Shown here: positions 8,398 through 16,462 of the stretch, piece after piece | Layout: each line of letters begins with the position of its first letter | Numbering within the stretch: position 1 is the first letter of the stretch | NCBI GenBank assembly: GCA_013813715.1 | Contig: JACCRF010000178.1 | Coordinates: forward strand, 23,666-87,665 | Length of the DNA stretch: 64,000 nucleotides | Origin: Gemmatimonadaceae bacterium | GTDB lineage: Bacteria > Gemmatimonadota > Gemmatimonadetes > Gemmatimonadales > Gemmatimonadaceae | Reading direction: 5' to 3' | Program-made: the position numbers and the translations under genes | The notes under the pieces: model-generated | Databases searched by the model: none | What the model was told of the DNA's origin: nothing | What the model saw: only the letters and a program-made list of their open reading frames with translations

Positions 8398-9345
8398 ATG
8401 CCTCGAGCTGACAACCATCACCGAATCTGGCGCGACGGACAGTTCGTGAACTGGGAGGACGCGACCATTCACGTCATGAGTCACGTCGTCCATTACGGAT
8501 CCAGCGTGTTCGAGGGCATTCGCGCGTACGCGACCCCCGCGGGTCCAGCGGTGTTCCGGGTAGGCGATCACATGAAGCGGTTCGCGGACTCGTGCCGCAT
8601 TTACCGGATGCCGCTCGCTCATTCGCACGAGACGCTCGTGCAGGCGTGCGTTGACACCGTCGCCGAGAACGAGCTGCCGCATTGCTATCTGCGCCCGATC
8701 GCCGTGCGCACCGGCGAGCAGATGGGCGTGTTGCCCAACGACACACCGCTGGAGGTGTTCATCATTCCGTGGACTTGGGGCCGGTATCTCGGCCACGACG
8801 CACTCTCGGCCGGCGTTGACGTGTGCGTGTCGAGTTGGAGACGGCCGGCGCCGGATACCTTTCCAACAATGGCAAAGGCCGGGGGTAACTATCTCAACTC
8901 CCAGCTCTCGAAGATGGAGGCCAGGCTCGACGGCTACTCCGAGGGGATCATGCTCGACTCATTCGGCCATGTCTCGGAGGGAAGTGGCGAGAACCTGTTC
9001 GTCGTCCGCGACGGTCGCCTGATAACGGCCCCGCTTGGCGCCGGAATCCTGAACGGTGTCACCCGTGATTCCGTCAGGCTCATTGCCCGCGATCTCGGGT
9101 ACGAAGTTGTCGAGCAGATCATGCCCCGCGAGATGCTGTACATCGCCGACGAGCTGTTCTTCACGGGGACCGCCGCCGAGATCACCCCGATTCGTTCGGT
9201 TGACCGCATTCCGGTCGGTACTGGGCGGCCCGGACCCATCACGCTGGCTATTCAGGACCAGTATATGGGAATCGCCGAGGGCCGCATTCCCGATCGTTAC
9301 AGCTGGCTGACGCATGTACCTTCTGGAGTTCACGCGGGTGTTTAA
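8398..9345 (+). CDS. ilvE: Branched-chain amino acid aminotransferase
   Basis: PLP-dependent class IV aminotransferase performing the last step of valine, leucine and isoleucine synthesis in the cytoplasm. The catalytic Lys is K160 in TMAKAGGNYLNSQLSK. The substrate-loop motif is VVHYGSSVFEGIRAYATP (about 31-48), and the phosphate-binding region is EGSGENLFVVRDG followed by GILNGVTRDSV. The C-terminal FFTGTAAEITPI matches IlvE rather than D-amino-acid transaminases. At 315 aa it has the usual length. ATG 8398 is preceded by an A-rich stretch but only a weak ribosome binding site. The long palindrome lies directly upstream and could influence its expression. Confidence 0.95.
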   Translation: MPRADNHHRIWRDGQFVNWEDATIHVMSHVVHYGSSVFEGIRAYATPAGPAVFRVGDHMKRFADSCRIYRMPLAHSHETLVQACVDTVAENELPHCYLRPIAVRTGEQMGVLPNDTPLEVFIIPWTWGRYLGHDALSAGVDVCVSSWRRPAPDTFPTMAKAGGNYLNSQLSKMEARLDGYSEGIMLDSFGHVSEGSGENLFVVRDGRLITAPLGAGILNGVTRDSVRLIARDLGYEVVEQIMPREMLYIADELFFTGTAAEITPIRSVDRIPVGTGRPGPITLAIQDQYMGIAEGRIPDRYSWLTHVPSGVHAGV

Positions 9346-9401
9346 CAGTCAGCGGTTATATATTGTAGCGTCGCCAGTAGAGGGCAAACACGGAGGAGTG
9401 C

Positions 9402-10040
9402 TTGATCGTAGGCTGTCTCGCACTTAACGCGTCGTTCGAGCCGTTAACCATGGTTCCGCTCAGACGGGCGTTACGGCTGGTTATTGACGGGAAGGCTGAG
9501 ATCGTCGAGGCGGACCACGAGAGAGTGGTTCGTTCCGAGCGGCTCACCCTGCCACGCCCTGCGGTAATCCGGCTGATGCGGTTCATCCACGTGCCGCGCC
9601 GCTTCCGCAGACAGGTGACCAACACCTTCCTCTTCGCGCGCGATCGCTACCGGTGCCAGTTCTGCGGGCGCATGCAGATCGAGCTCAAGCCCCGCGAGTC
9701 GCTTACCCGCGACCATCTCATTCCGCTGTCACGCGGCGGCACGAATGATTGGACGAATGTTGTGACCGCGTGCAGTCCTTGCAACACGCGCAAGGCGAAC
9801 TGCCTGCCGAGCGAGATCGGGATGCATCCGATTCACGTTCCGGCTGAGCCGCACTTCGTGCATCTGAGCTGGGCAGTGCGGCGTCTGACGCCGACGCAGG
9901 CGCACTACATCCGGATGTTCTACGGCGAGGAGACCCTGCATTACCTCGAGGATCTGGAGCATCGGCATCCTCACGCTGCGCATGTGCAGCATGGCCATTC
10001 GCAGCACGCCCATTCGTCTCACGGCCGGAAGGGGGCGTAG
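9402..10040 (+). CDS. HNH endonuclease with histidine-rich C-terminal tail
   Basis: HNH nuclease of the small bacterial type often found outside restriction loci; its cellular role is unknown. A zinc-stabilised core is seen as CQFC (about 85-88) and CSPC (about 125-128), with the HNH catalytic stretch LTRDHLIPLSRGGTNDWTNV between them. The N-terminal 70 residues (LALNASFEPLTMVPLRRAL) are typical of this subgroup. The last 26 residues are strikingly His-rich (HRHPHAAHVQHGHSQHAHSS), which could bind metal. The start is a TTG at 9402 with cggaggag five bases upstream; no ATG fits. A TATATT element at about 9357-9362 may be its -10 box, but no clear -35 is visible. Confidence 0.88.
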   Translation: MIVGCLALNASFEPLTMVPLRRALRLVIDGKAEIVEADHERVVRSERLTLPRPAVIRLMRFIHVPRRFRRQVTNTFLFARDRYRCQFCGRMQIELKPRESLTRDHLIPLSRGGTNDWTNVVTACSPCNTRKANCLPSEIGMHPIHVPAEPHFVHLSWAVRRLTPTQAHYIRMFYGEETLHYLEDLEHRHPHAAHVQHGHSQHAHSSHGRKGA

Positions 10041-10148
10041 GCGTACAGGCGTCCCCGCGCGACTCGTTGGCCTTCGCCGAGAAAGGCACGCCATTGACGA
10101 GCGCCTGGCTGCCGCAACGCAAATCACGATGGATGCCTGCCGAGCGAT

Positions 10149-10193
10149 GGGCGCATTAGCGGCGGGCGCATTAGCGGCGGGCGCATTAACGGT
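10149..10193. repeat. 15-nt tandem repeat, three copies
   Basis: The unit gggcgcattagcggc occurs twice perfectly, then once with changes. The period is a multiple of three, but the surrounding frame has no convincing protein, so I treat it as intergenic between the HNH gene and the following lipoprotein. Confidence 0.7.
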
Positions 10194-10263
10194 TCGCCTC
10201 ACGCGGCTGACCATTCAGCCGACCGAGCCGGCGTCGGGAACGGCATTTGCCCCGTTTGGGCCC

Positions 10264-10935
10264 ATGAGATTGCAATCCGTTGTCGCGGTCCTGATTGTCG
10301 CCGCGGGATGCACGATTTCGGAAAAGTCTCAGCCGCCGGAGGTCGATACCGTAGCAGTTGGATCTGCCACCGAACCGACGGAGTCAACCGGATTTGGCGG
10401 CTCGACACCCTCACCGGCGCCGGGCACGGGGAGCGATTCCGCATCGGGGTCCAGCCGCACATGCGGAGCGTACGGCATGCCACTCCTAACCGACAGGGGA
10501 ATTGGCGCGCTGACTCCTGGAATGACAGTCGACGAGGCCAAGCGACTCTGCGACGTGACCAGCGATGCTCGCGTGCCTGGAAGTGAAGGAATGATGGAAC
10601 GGATTCTCGTCGTAGACGTCGCTGGCGAGACCGTGCGCGCGCTCGTGAACGAAAACAGGATAATACGCCTCGACGTCCGGACGCCGCGCTATCTCACCCG
10701 CGACTCACTCGGCGTGGACACGTCACTCGGTCGCCTCGCGGCCATGCGCGGAGCGCAGTTTCACCCCGGTGAGGATGGTATCTACGCCTTCGTCGCCGCA
10801 CACTGCGCTCTGAGCTTCCGATTCTCTCTGCCGATGCGGCCGCCCGCGGGAGGTGTGTGGACCGCGCGCACGATCAACGCTGCGCACGGCGACGCCGCAG
10901 TGAACAGGATTCTAGTCACCGAGTGCCGGACCTAA
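10264..10935 (+). CDS. Hypothetical lipoprotein
   Basis: Not assigned to a known family. ATG 10264 begins a clear lipoprotein signal (MRLQSVVAVLIVAAGC, Cys 16). It is followed by a low-complexity Ser/Pro/Thr/Gly linker (about 25-65), then a compact domain of about 150 residues. That domain begins with CGAYGMPLLTDRGIGALTPGMTVDEAKRLC and has two or three further cysteines that could form disulfides. The frame is open upstream to 9982, but that part overlaps the HNH gene and lacks a signal, so I reject the longer start. The GALTPGMTVDEAK segment recalls small periplasmic proteins with a G-M-T-x-x-E/D-A repeat-like helix; function is unknown. Confidence 0.75.
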   Translation: MRLQSVVAVLIVAAGCTISEKSQPPEVDTVAVGSATEPTESTGFGGSTPSPAPGTGSDSASGSSRTCGAYGMPLLTDRGIGALTPGMTVDEAKRLCDVTSDARVPGSEGMMERILVVDVAGETVRALVNENRIIRLDVRTPRYLTRDSLGVDTSLGRLAAMRGAQFHPGEDGIYAFVAAHCALSFRFSLPMRPPAGGVWTARTINAAHGDAAVNRILVTECRT

Positions 10936-11182
10936 CGGAGCACATCTCGTACGAGACTCTCGATGGCCGAGTCCGCAGCGGCGCGGGCACCGCCGAGCGG
11001 ACACCACGCGTGCACCGGCGGGCAGAATTCCGCGCTCGTCCCAGGAATGCCGTAGATGAATCCCCCATCTACAGTGTTGCGTAGAACCCATCGAAGCGTT
11101 GACACGCTAGCCAACGCCAAGCTCTGGAAGCGTCTCCGGAGTGCAAGTGCCCACTTATGCCGTACAATCGAGGAGTGGCCCC

Positions 11183-11647
11183 GTGATCGATCGTATCCTT
11201 CCGGCGTGCATCGACAACCGCTACCGTGGTCACCGCCTGGGGCTCTGGTTGTTCGTGCCGATCACCTTCATAAACGTGTCGAGGAGCCTTACTCACCTCT
11301 TCAAGGCTGACGGCGGGGCACAGTCGATCTCCACGATACCGCTCGATACCTATTCATCCTCCGCGGCGCAGAACATCGTGGGACTTTTCGCGCGCATCGG
11401 GCTCGAGCAGTTGCTGCTGGCGTCGCTGTTTGTCCTGGTCCTCGTCCGGTATCGGGCGATGATTCCGCTCATGTACGTCCTGATCGTGGCGCACTACATT
11501 GGCGCAAGAGTCGTCTCGCAAGTAAAGCCGCTCGTATTAACCGGGACGTCAGGCGTGAGGACGCCGTTTCTGGTGATCGCGGTTCTGAGCGTCGCGGGTC
11601 TCGTTTTATCACTGATCGGACGAGGGTATGCGGAGAAGTCTCAATGA
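11183..11647 (+). CDS. Small integral membrane protein, unknown function
   Basis: A 154-residue protein with about four hydrophobic helices: LGLWLFVPITFINVS, LLLASLFVLVLV, MYVLIVAHYIGARVV and FLVIAVLSVAGLVLSLI. No catalytic motif is visible. The best start is the GTG at 11183, preceded at seven bases by gaggag; the in-frame ATG at 11141 has no ribosome binding site. It is followed 75 nt later by the broken amidohydrolase. The 247 bases between the preceding lipoprotein and this gene hold no gene I can support. Confidence 0.72.
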   Translation: MIDRILPACIDNRYRGHRLGLWLFVPITFINVSRSLTHLFKADGGAQSISTIPLDTYSSSAAQNIVGLFARIGLEQLLLASLFVLVLVRYRAMIPLMYVLIVAHYIGARVVSQVKPLVLTGTSGVRTPFLVIAVLSVAGLVLSLIGRGYAEKSQ

Positions 11648-11722
11648 CCACCGACGTCCGTGAAATCGCACCACCGACCCTGTTGCGCGCCGGCCGGGCC
11701 TGCCCCCGCGAGGAGTTTTCAT

Positions 11723-13113
11723 ATGTACCGACGCTTCAAAGTATCTCTGATCGCCGCGTGCGCATTCGTCCCGGCTTCCGTCGTCGCACAAGGCTCGATT
11801 GCCATCCGAAACGTCACGGTTATTTCGATGACCGACGCAAAACCGTCGGTGAGTCAGACCGTCAGCGTTCGCAACGGCCGTATCGTCGAAATCGGTGCGA
11901 CGGCGAGAGTCCGAGTGCCTGCTGGCGCGACCGTGGTGGACGGAAGCGGCAAGTATCTCATCCCCGGGTTGTTCGAGATGCATGGCCACGCATCGAAAAC
12001 CAGATCCTCCGCCCTCGGACTATACGTCCTGAATGGTGTCACGACCATTCGGGATCAGGGGAGCGAGCACGCCGAAGTGGTTCGCTGGCGCAGGGAGGTT
12101 ACGGCTGGCACGCGCGTGGGACCGCGGATGCTGATTGCCGGGCCCTATCTCGAGTCACTCAGAAACATCGAACGCATGCGCCGCGACCCTCCCGAGTCGC
12201 GCGTCGAGCCGTTCGAGCGCGCCCGCATCGCGATCGGCTCGCCTGACGAGGCGTGGCGGGTCGTCGATTCGCTGGCCGTCCTCGAGATTGACCATTCAAG
12301 ATCCGCACGGTGCAAGACCGCGAGACCTATCTGGCAATCGCCAAAGCCGTGCACGCTCACGGGAAACGGCTTACCGGGCATGTCGTGAGCGGGTCACCCG
12401 CGACGTTCCTCGAGGCTGGACAGGACGGGGCTGACCACGGTTTCCCACTTACAATGGACTCCCTGGCGCGCGCGGAGCGAATGACGTTCTGGCGCGCACT
12501 CGCTACGCGGGACGTAGGCGTCGTTCCCACCCTCGTCACGATCACGGAGTCGGTGATCCGACCGTTGGATTATTTCCACGCTCTCATGTCTGACACGACC
12601 GGGGCGGTGCATCCCCTGCGACCGTACATTTCGGCTTTCTTGATTCTCGATTGGCGCGAGCAAGTCGAGGAAGTCACTCCCGAGCGCCGCACGGCCCTGG
12701 AGGGCGCCTGGCCCATCTGGCTCAAGCACCTCCGCGAGATGCGCGAGGCCGGCGTTCGGATCATGGCAGGGTCTGATGTCGCCGTCCTGAACATCTTTCC
12801 CGGCGCTTCGCTCCACGAGGAGCTCCGCCTCTTCGTCGACTCGGTCGGAATGACGCCGAGGGAGGCGCTGGCGAGCGCCACCCGCAAACCTGCCGAATGG
12901 CTCGGCCTGGCTGACTCAGTGGGGACAATTGAAACAGGCAAGGTGGCAGATCTTGTCCTGCTTGACGGCGATCCGCTCTCCGATATCACCAACACGCGTC
13001 GCATTGCCGCCGTTGTACTGCGTGGACGCCTCTTTCAACGGCGAGATCTCGATGAACTCCTCGCGAGCGTAGCGGCGATGCCGGACCAGCGCGTGAACGA
13101 TTGGGTCCGCTAA
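11723..13113 (+). pseudogene. Secreted amidohydrolase (imidazolonepropionase-related) interrupted by a one-base frameshift
   Basis: Amidohydrolase-superfamily protein with a signal peptide (MYRRFKVSLIAACAFVPASVVAQG), probably acting in the periplasm on peptides or cyclic amides; the substrate is unknown. The first part (frame of 11723) carries the metal motif IPGLFEMHGHASK. At about 12292-12298 the reading must move to another frame. The first frame runs into unrelated residues, while the second continues the protein with FKIRTVQDRETYLAIAKAV, GHVVSG, ADHGFPL, AGSDVAV and the typical C-terminal GTIETGKVADLVLLDGDPL. One missing T (catttcaag to cattcaag) explains it. It is either a sequencing or assembly error or a recently inactivated gene; both halves are otherwise intact. 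Confidence 0.85.
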
Positions 13114-13145
13114 AGCGCAGTTAGCGGCCCGGGTCGGATCGCCGC

Positions 13146-13520
13146 CTATCGCCGCTTCGCGGGGCGCTTCAACAAGTCGCGCATGCGCGCGAGCTCCTTT
13201 TCCGACAGCCGATTCTGCTCCATGAGATGAGCTAGGAGCTTGATCGGCGACCCGCCATAGATCTTGTCCAACACGCGGCTTAGCGCCGACTCGCCGGCTG
13301 TCTCGGGGTCGATCGCGGGAAAATAGACGTGCGTCTTCCCCTCGCCGCGTCGATGCGAAACGTAACCCTTCATCTCCAGCGTCCGAATCATGCTGGAGAT
13401 GCTCGTGTACGCCAAATCTGGGTCTATCCGATCGCGGACCTCGGTCACGGTCGCCTCGCCAAGGTCCCAGAGCACGCTCATTATGTCCAGCTCGCGCTGG
13501 GTCAGATGGAGGTCGGTCAT
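13146..13520 (-). CDS. BlaI/MecI family transcriptional repressor
   Basis: Winged-helix repressor of the BlaI/MecI/CopY family, usually inactivated by proteolysis triggered by a membrane M56 (BlaR1-type) sensor peptidase. The 124-aa protein starts MTDLHLTQRELDIMSVLW; helix-turn-helix residues are VTEVRDRIDPDLAYTSISSMI (about 22-42). The family scissile region is near the GGSPIKLLAHLM segment. The start is ATG 13520-13518; the extra upstream residues are Arg-rich and family-unlike. The partner M56 gene directly upstream on the same strand is degraded, so this repressor may no longer be controlled by its sensor. Its target is unknown. Confidence 0.92.
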   Translation of the reverse strand: MTDLHLTQRELDIMSVLWDLGEATVTEVRDRIDPDLAYTSISSMIRTLEMKGYVSHRRGEGKTHVYFPAIDPETAGESALSRVLDKIYGGSPIKLLAHLMEQNRLSEKELARMRDLLKRPAKRR

Positions 13521-13552
13521 CGTTGAGGTACGATAACCTCTGCAGCCCGCAC

Positions 13553-14060
13553 GGTCAGGGTGTCGTCGTCGGGCCCGATGCGATCGTGACATGCGCACCG
13601 GACCTCCGTGCGACTACGGGGTGCGGCATCGACAACACAATGAACAGGAGGACGCATGCCATGCTGGGCAGCAGGAATCGCTGAACATGCCGGCGCGTGG
13701 CACCGGTGCCAGGAGTAAGGTAAGGCGTCGCTCGAGCGACCCCATCCCTCCCAGAAGCGCCGGTTGAAGGCGCGGACCACGGCTCGCGGCCTCCGCGACC
13801 TTGAGCAGAAGCTCTCCGTATGCGGTCGCGTCGCCGAGCGCCGACACCACCCGATTGTCGCAGTCCATCTCAACCGCCAGCCGCAGCCGCCGTAGCTGCC
13901 ACCAGAGGGCGAGATTCCACGGCGTCAGGTTATCAAGAGCGATATCGCGAAAAGAAGACGCGCGTCGTGTGCCGTCCGATGCTCATCCTCGTGACGCAGG
14001 ACATATCGCCGCTGGACTGAGGGCCAAGCCTACGACATCGCTTCGGTGTTTTTCGGATTG
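13553..14060 (-). pseudogene. Remnant of M56 (BlaR1/MecR1-type) peptidase
   Basis: Pieces of a membrane M56 peptidase appear in order but in different reading frames on the minus strand. Near 14000-13950 is VLRHEDEH, the family zinc motif region. After a frame change near 13935 come PWNLALWWQLRRLRLAVEMDCDNRVV and then GDATAYGELLLKVAEAA, the conserved M56 segments. After another change near 13690 a last transmembrane helix MACVLLFIVLSMP is found. At least two or three single-base shifts and loss of the N-terminal membrane domain make it non-functional. It lies upstream of the intact BlaI gene, as expected for a former blaI-blaR1 operon. Confidence 0.8.
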
Positions 14061-14240
14061 CAGTGCGTCCTGTTTGCGATGCCAACCGGATACGGTTTGA
14101 AATCCAACGGCGATGAGCCGTGTTATTGATCGTGTTCTTGAATTACTCTTTTCTTGGAGACTTGACAGATGGCGCCTCATAGGAGAGCGCCGCGGCTGAT
14201 CGCAACCTGCGGTCTACGCAACCGTTTCTCTTAACAGCCT

Positions 14241-14864
14241 TTGAACATCCGGGCCAGTTACGATTCTGCGGCCAGCGCATACGCTGAGCACCTGTTCCTG
14301 GAGCTCGAGCAGAAACCCTTGGACCGCCATATCCTCAACCGCTTCGCTGAATCCGTGCAGGGGCGAGGCCTCGTCGCCGATCTGGGCTGCGGGCCGGGCC
14401 ATGTAGCGAAGCATTTGTACGAGCAAAACGTCACTGTTCTTGGTATCGACCTCTCTCCGGAAATGGTTCGCTGCGCGACGCGCTTGTGCCCGGGTGTCGA
14501 ATTCCGGGTAGGCGATATGCAGTCGCTCGATCTCCCAGCAGCAGGTCTCGCCGGAATCGTGGCGTTCTACTCCATCGTGCATTTCGAGACGTTCGACCTG
14601 GGTCCGGTTTTCCTCGAATGCCGGCGGGTTCTTGCACGCCACGGTTTGATGCTGCTGGCGTTCCACATCGGCGATCAGGCGGTCCACGTAGATGATTTGT
14701 GGGGCAGGCCAGTCGATCTCGATTTCCATTTTCACCAACCGAGTGACGTGATCGGTGAGCTGGAGGCCGCGGGCTTTGTCGTCACCGAATCAATAGAGCG
14801 CGAGCCCTACGAAGGCGCCGAATACCGCAGCCGCCGGTGTTACCTGCTCGCCACCGCCGTTTAG
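14241..14864 (+). CDS. Class I SAM-dependent methyltransferase
   Basis: Rossmann-fold methyltransferase with motif I VADLGCGPGHVAKHL (about 44-58), motif II TVLGIDLSPEMV and motif IV region VAFYSIVHF. The 207-aa protein resembles the methyltransferase-11/25 type acting on small molecules; the acceptor is not predictable. The start is a TTG at 14241. The upstream DNA is a decayed region, so this gene appears to stand alone. The C-terminal SRRCYLLATAV completes the beta-sheet, so it is full length. Confidence 0.88.
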   Translation: MNIRASYDSAASAYAEHLFLELEQKPLDRHILNRFAESVQGRGLVADLGCGPGHVAKHLYEQNVTVLGIDLSPEMVRCATRLCPGVEFRVGDMQSLDLPAAGLAGIVAFYSIVHFETFDLGPVFLECRRVLARHGLMLLAFHIGDQAVHVDDLWGRPVDLDFHFHQPSDVIGELEAAGFVVTESIEREPYEGAEYRSRRCYLLATAV

Positions 14865-15229
14865 CGACAAGCAGTTTTTCGGATGCAGCTTCCGGCGCGA
14901 AAGTTATTGTGTGCTTGCAGCCAGTTTGGCAGGGGGCGGCCGGGTCAAGCCAACCGTTTGCTGCACCCGCATTCCACCCCCTTACCGGTGCCGGCGGCCT
15001 GATCTTGGAATCACCAGGTCATTTTGATGAAGCCGAGTACCAGCGCCAGCTGAGCACGGGGTCCCGCCTTCGCCGGCGTCAGTACGGACAAACTGAGCGT
15101 TCCGTTCACTGAGTGCGGCCAAGGACGGGGATTGCGGGCGGCGATGCCGACGCCGCGCCGAGGCGGCGATTATCCGCGCCGAGGCGGCGATTATCCGCGC
15201 CGAGTTCTGCTAGAGCGGCCGGCCTGTGA
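14865..15229. other. Spacer with no supported gene
   Basis: This stretch of 365 bases holds short open frames on both strands but none with a family match or ribosome binding site. The only structure I see is the 21-nt tandem repeat at 15155-15204. It borders the DUF5996 remnant and is probably decayed DNA. Confidence 0.5.
15155..15204. repeat. 21-nt tandem repeat, 2.4 copies
   Basis: Two perfect copies of a 21-base unit beginning gcgccgaggcggcgat, plus eight bases of a third. The unit length equals three heptads, though the sequence is unlike the GGTA heptad family. Confidence 0.75.
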
Positions 15230-15605
15230 TCACGCCGGTGGTACGTTCTCTCCACTGCTTGACACTCGCTCGAGGTCGGCGCTCCACGAGCCCAGCCTTG
15301 AAGCAATCTCATAAGTGGCTTGCAGGAACTCATGTACCAAGGCGTCGGGGTCATCAGCCTCAATCACCTCTTCGTACGGAAGTATCCACTCACGCAGGGT
15401 CTGATCGTATCGCGCAGCGGACGGACGTATCGGGGCCGTGGCGCAACCCGCCGGCTCTGGGTAGGCATACGCATAGAATGCGGGCTCCTGAACCGGCCCC
15501 TCCGCTGAGCCCGGCCACCACCCCGCGCTAATGCATTCGTGCGAATACGCCTCGCGCGCCACGAAATCGGCGAGGCGTGGGATGCCTCCGGGATGCCGCG
15601 GTCAG
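15230..15605 (-). pseudogene. C-terminal remnant of a DUF5996 protein
   Basis: The minus-strand frame reads GGIPRLADFVAREAYSHE, then SAGWWPGS, FYAYAYPEPAG, and ends LVHEFLQATYEIASRLGSWS. These are the conserved closing segments of DUF5996 proteins, about 300 aa when complete. The N-terminal 170 or so residues are missing: immediately upstream the sequence turns into the start of an unrelated zinc-finger gene in another frame. The ATG at 15562 is internal, so this is a truncated gene and not a short protein. Function of the family is unknown. Confidence 0.75.
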
Positions 15606-15707
15606 GTGTACCCAGTTGCTGCCGATCGCCAGGCATTCCTCGCAACCTTCCGGCGTTCGGGGCTCGACATCGCGGATGTCAGCCAGATGTGCGCAGCGTT
15701 GTGTCAT
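15600..15707 (-). pseudogene. N-terminal remnant of a UBP-type zinc-finger protein
   Basis: ATG 15707-15705 follows an aggagag-like ribosome binding site and reads MTQRCAHLADIRDVEP, then GCEECLAIGSNWVHL. This is the start of the small bacterial zf-UBP proteins, which usually continue RLCLTCGHVGCCD. The match stops exactly after WVHL near 15605, where DUF5996 residues begin in a different frame. A deletion has removed the rest of this gene together with the first half of its neighbour. Confidence 0.72.
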
Positions 15708-15814
15708 TCCAGGCTCTCCTCGGCGCTTCTTTCCGAAGGTAGCGTTGCGACCTGACTGCCGCGAGTCGTCAGCTGGCTGACCCGCCAACCTTTTGTCGGG
15801 GCCGACGGTCGCGG

Positions 15815-16459
15815 TCACGGACGGAATGCGCCGGTGCGGGCCTCGTAGCGACGCTTCTCTCCGCCTAGGAGCCGCACGACCACCGTCCGGACGCCGCGTG
15901 ATACCGCGGTGCCCGGATTCTTCTTGCCCCGCACCGCGGGCTTGAGCTCGCCGCGAAGCCATCGCTCCACTTCATCCAGCTCGGTGAGCGAAAGCATCTC
16001 GATGTCGAGTACCAGATTGTAATAGCTCTTCTGCGCGCGCTTCGGCGGCGAGACGGGCGCTGGAAAAGGAGCGTCGATCGCCGCAGAGGCCCCCGCAATG
16101 TCGGCAAAAGTGCCGAGGGCGGCGGTGCGTCTTCCAACTGCGCGGAAAACCTGATACACGCCGGCCAGTGCGTCATAGCGGACGACAACATCCCACTCGG
16201 CAACAGCCTTGATGTCGTCGAACCAACCGCCGCCCTCCCATCGCTCCATGCGGTAGTGCAGTCGCGCCGGGAAACCGTTGCGCAGCAAATCCCGCATCCC
16301 ACCGTCAGCTATCAGCGCGGAAGAGCGCACCATCGGCGGCTCGGACGCGAGCCGCGCGCGTTCCGGCAGAACGATGTGGAGTTGCGGCTTCTGTGCTCCT
16401 GCCGCCGCGGCGCGAAACAGCAGAACGGCGCCGCAGAGAATTACATGCGTGTTGCGCAC
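15815..16459 (-). CDS. DUF4390-like periplasmic protein
   Basis: A 214-aa exported protein: signal peptide MRNTHVILCGAVLLFRAAAAGAQ, then a domain with SALIADGGMRDLLRNGFPARLHYRMERWEGG and FDDIKAVAEWDVVVRYDALAGVYQVFR, which resembles DUF4390. In Proteobacteria DUF4390 genes sit beside ntrY, and here too the gene is last in an NtrY/NtrX operon, which supports the call. The C-terminal Lys/Arg-rich part (GKKNPGTAVSRGVRTVVVRLL) is membrane- or ligand-facing at a guess. The start is a GTG three bases after the stop of the barrel gene, so translation is likely coupled. Role unknown. Confidence 0.7.
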   Translation of the reverse strand: MRNTHVILCGAVLLFRAAAAGAQKPQLHIVLPERARLASEPPMVRSSALIADGGMRDLLRNGFPARLHYRMERWEGGGWFDDIKAVAEWDVVVRYDALAGVYQVFRAVGRRTAALGTFADIAGASAAIDAPFPAPVSPPKRAQKSYYNLVLDIEMLSLTELDEVERWLRGELKPAVRGKKNPGTAVSRGVRTVVVRLLGGEKRRYEARTGAFRP

Positions 16460-16462
16460 GAA

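Noticed and set aside
9982..10263. Upstream extension of the lipoprotein gene to 9982
   Set aside because: It overlaps the HNH gene and places a long Arg/Ala-rich stretch before the clear lipoprotein signal at 10264.
10932..11120. Minus-strand open frame of 62 codons (RNTVDGGFIYGIPGTSAEF)
   Set aside because: The residues look folded, but I find no family or start signal, and it could be a fragment or chance; not enough to call a gene.
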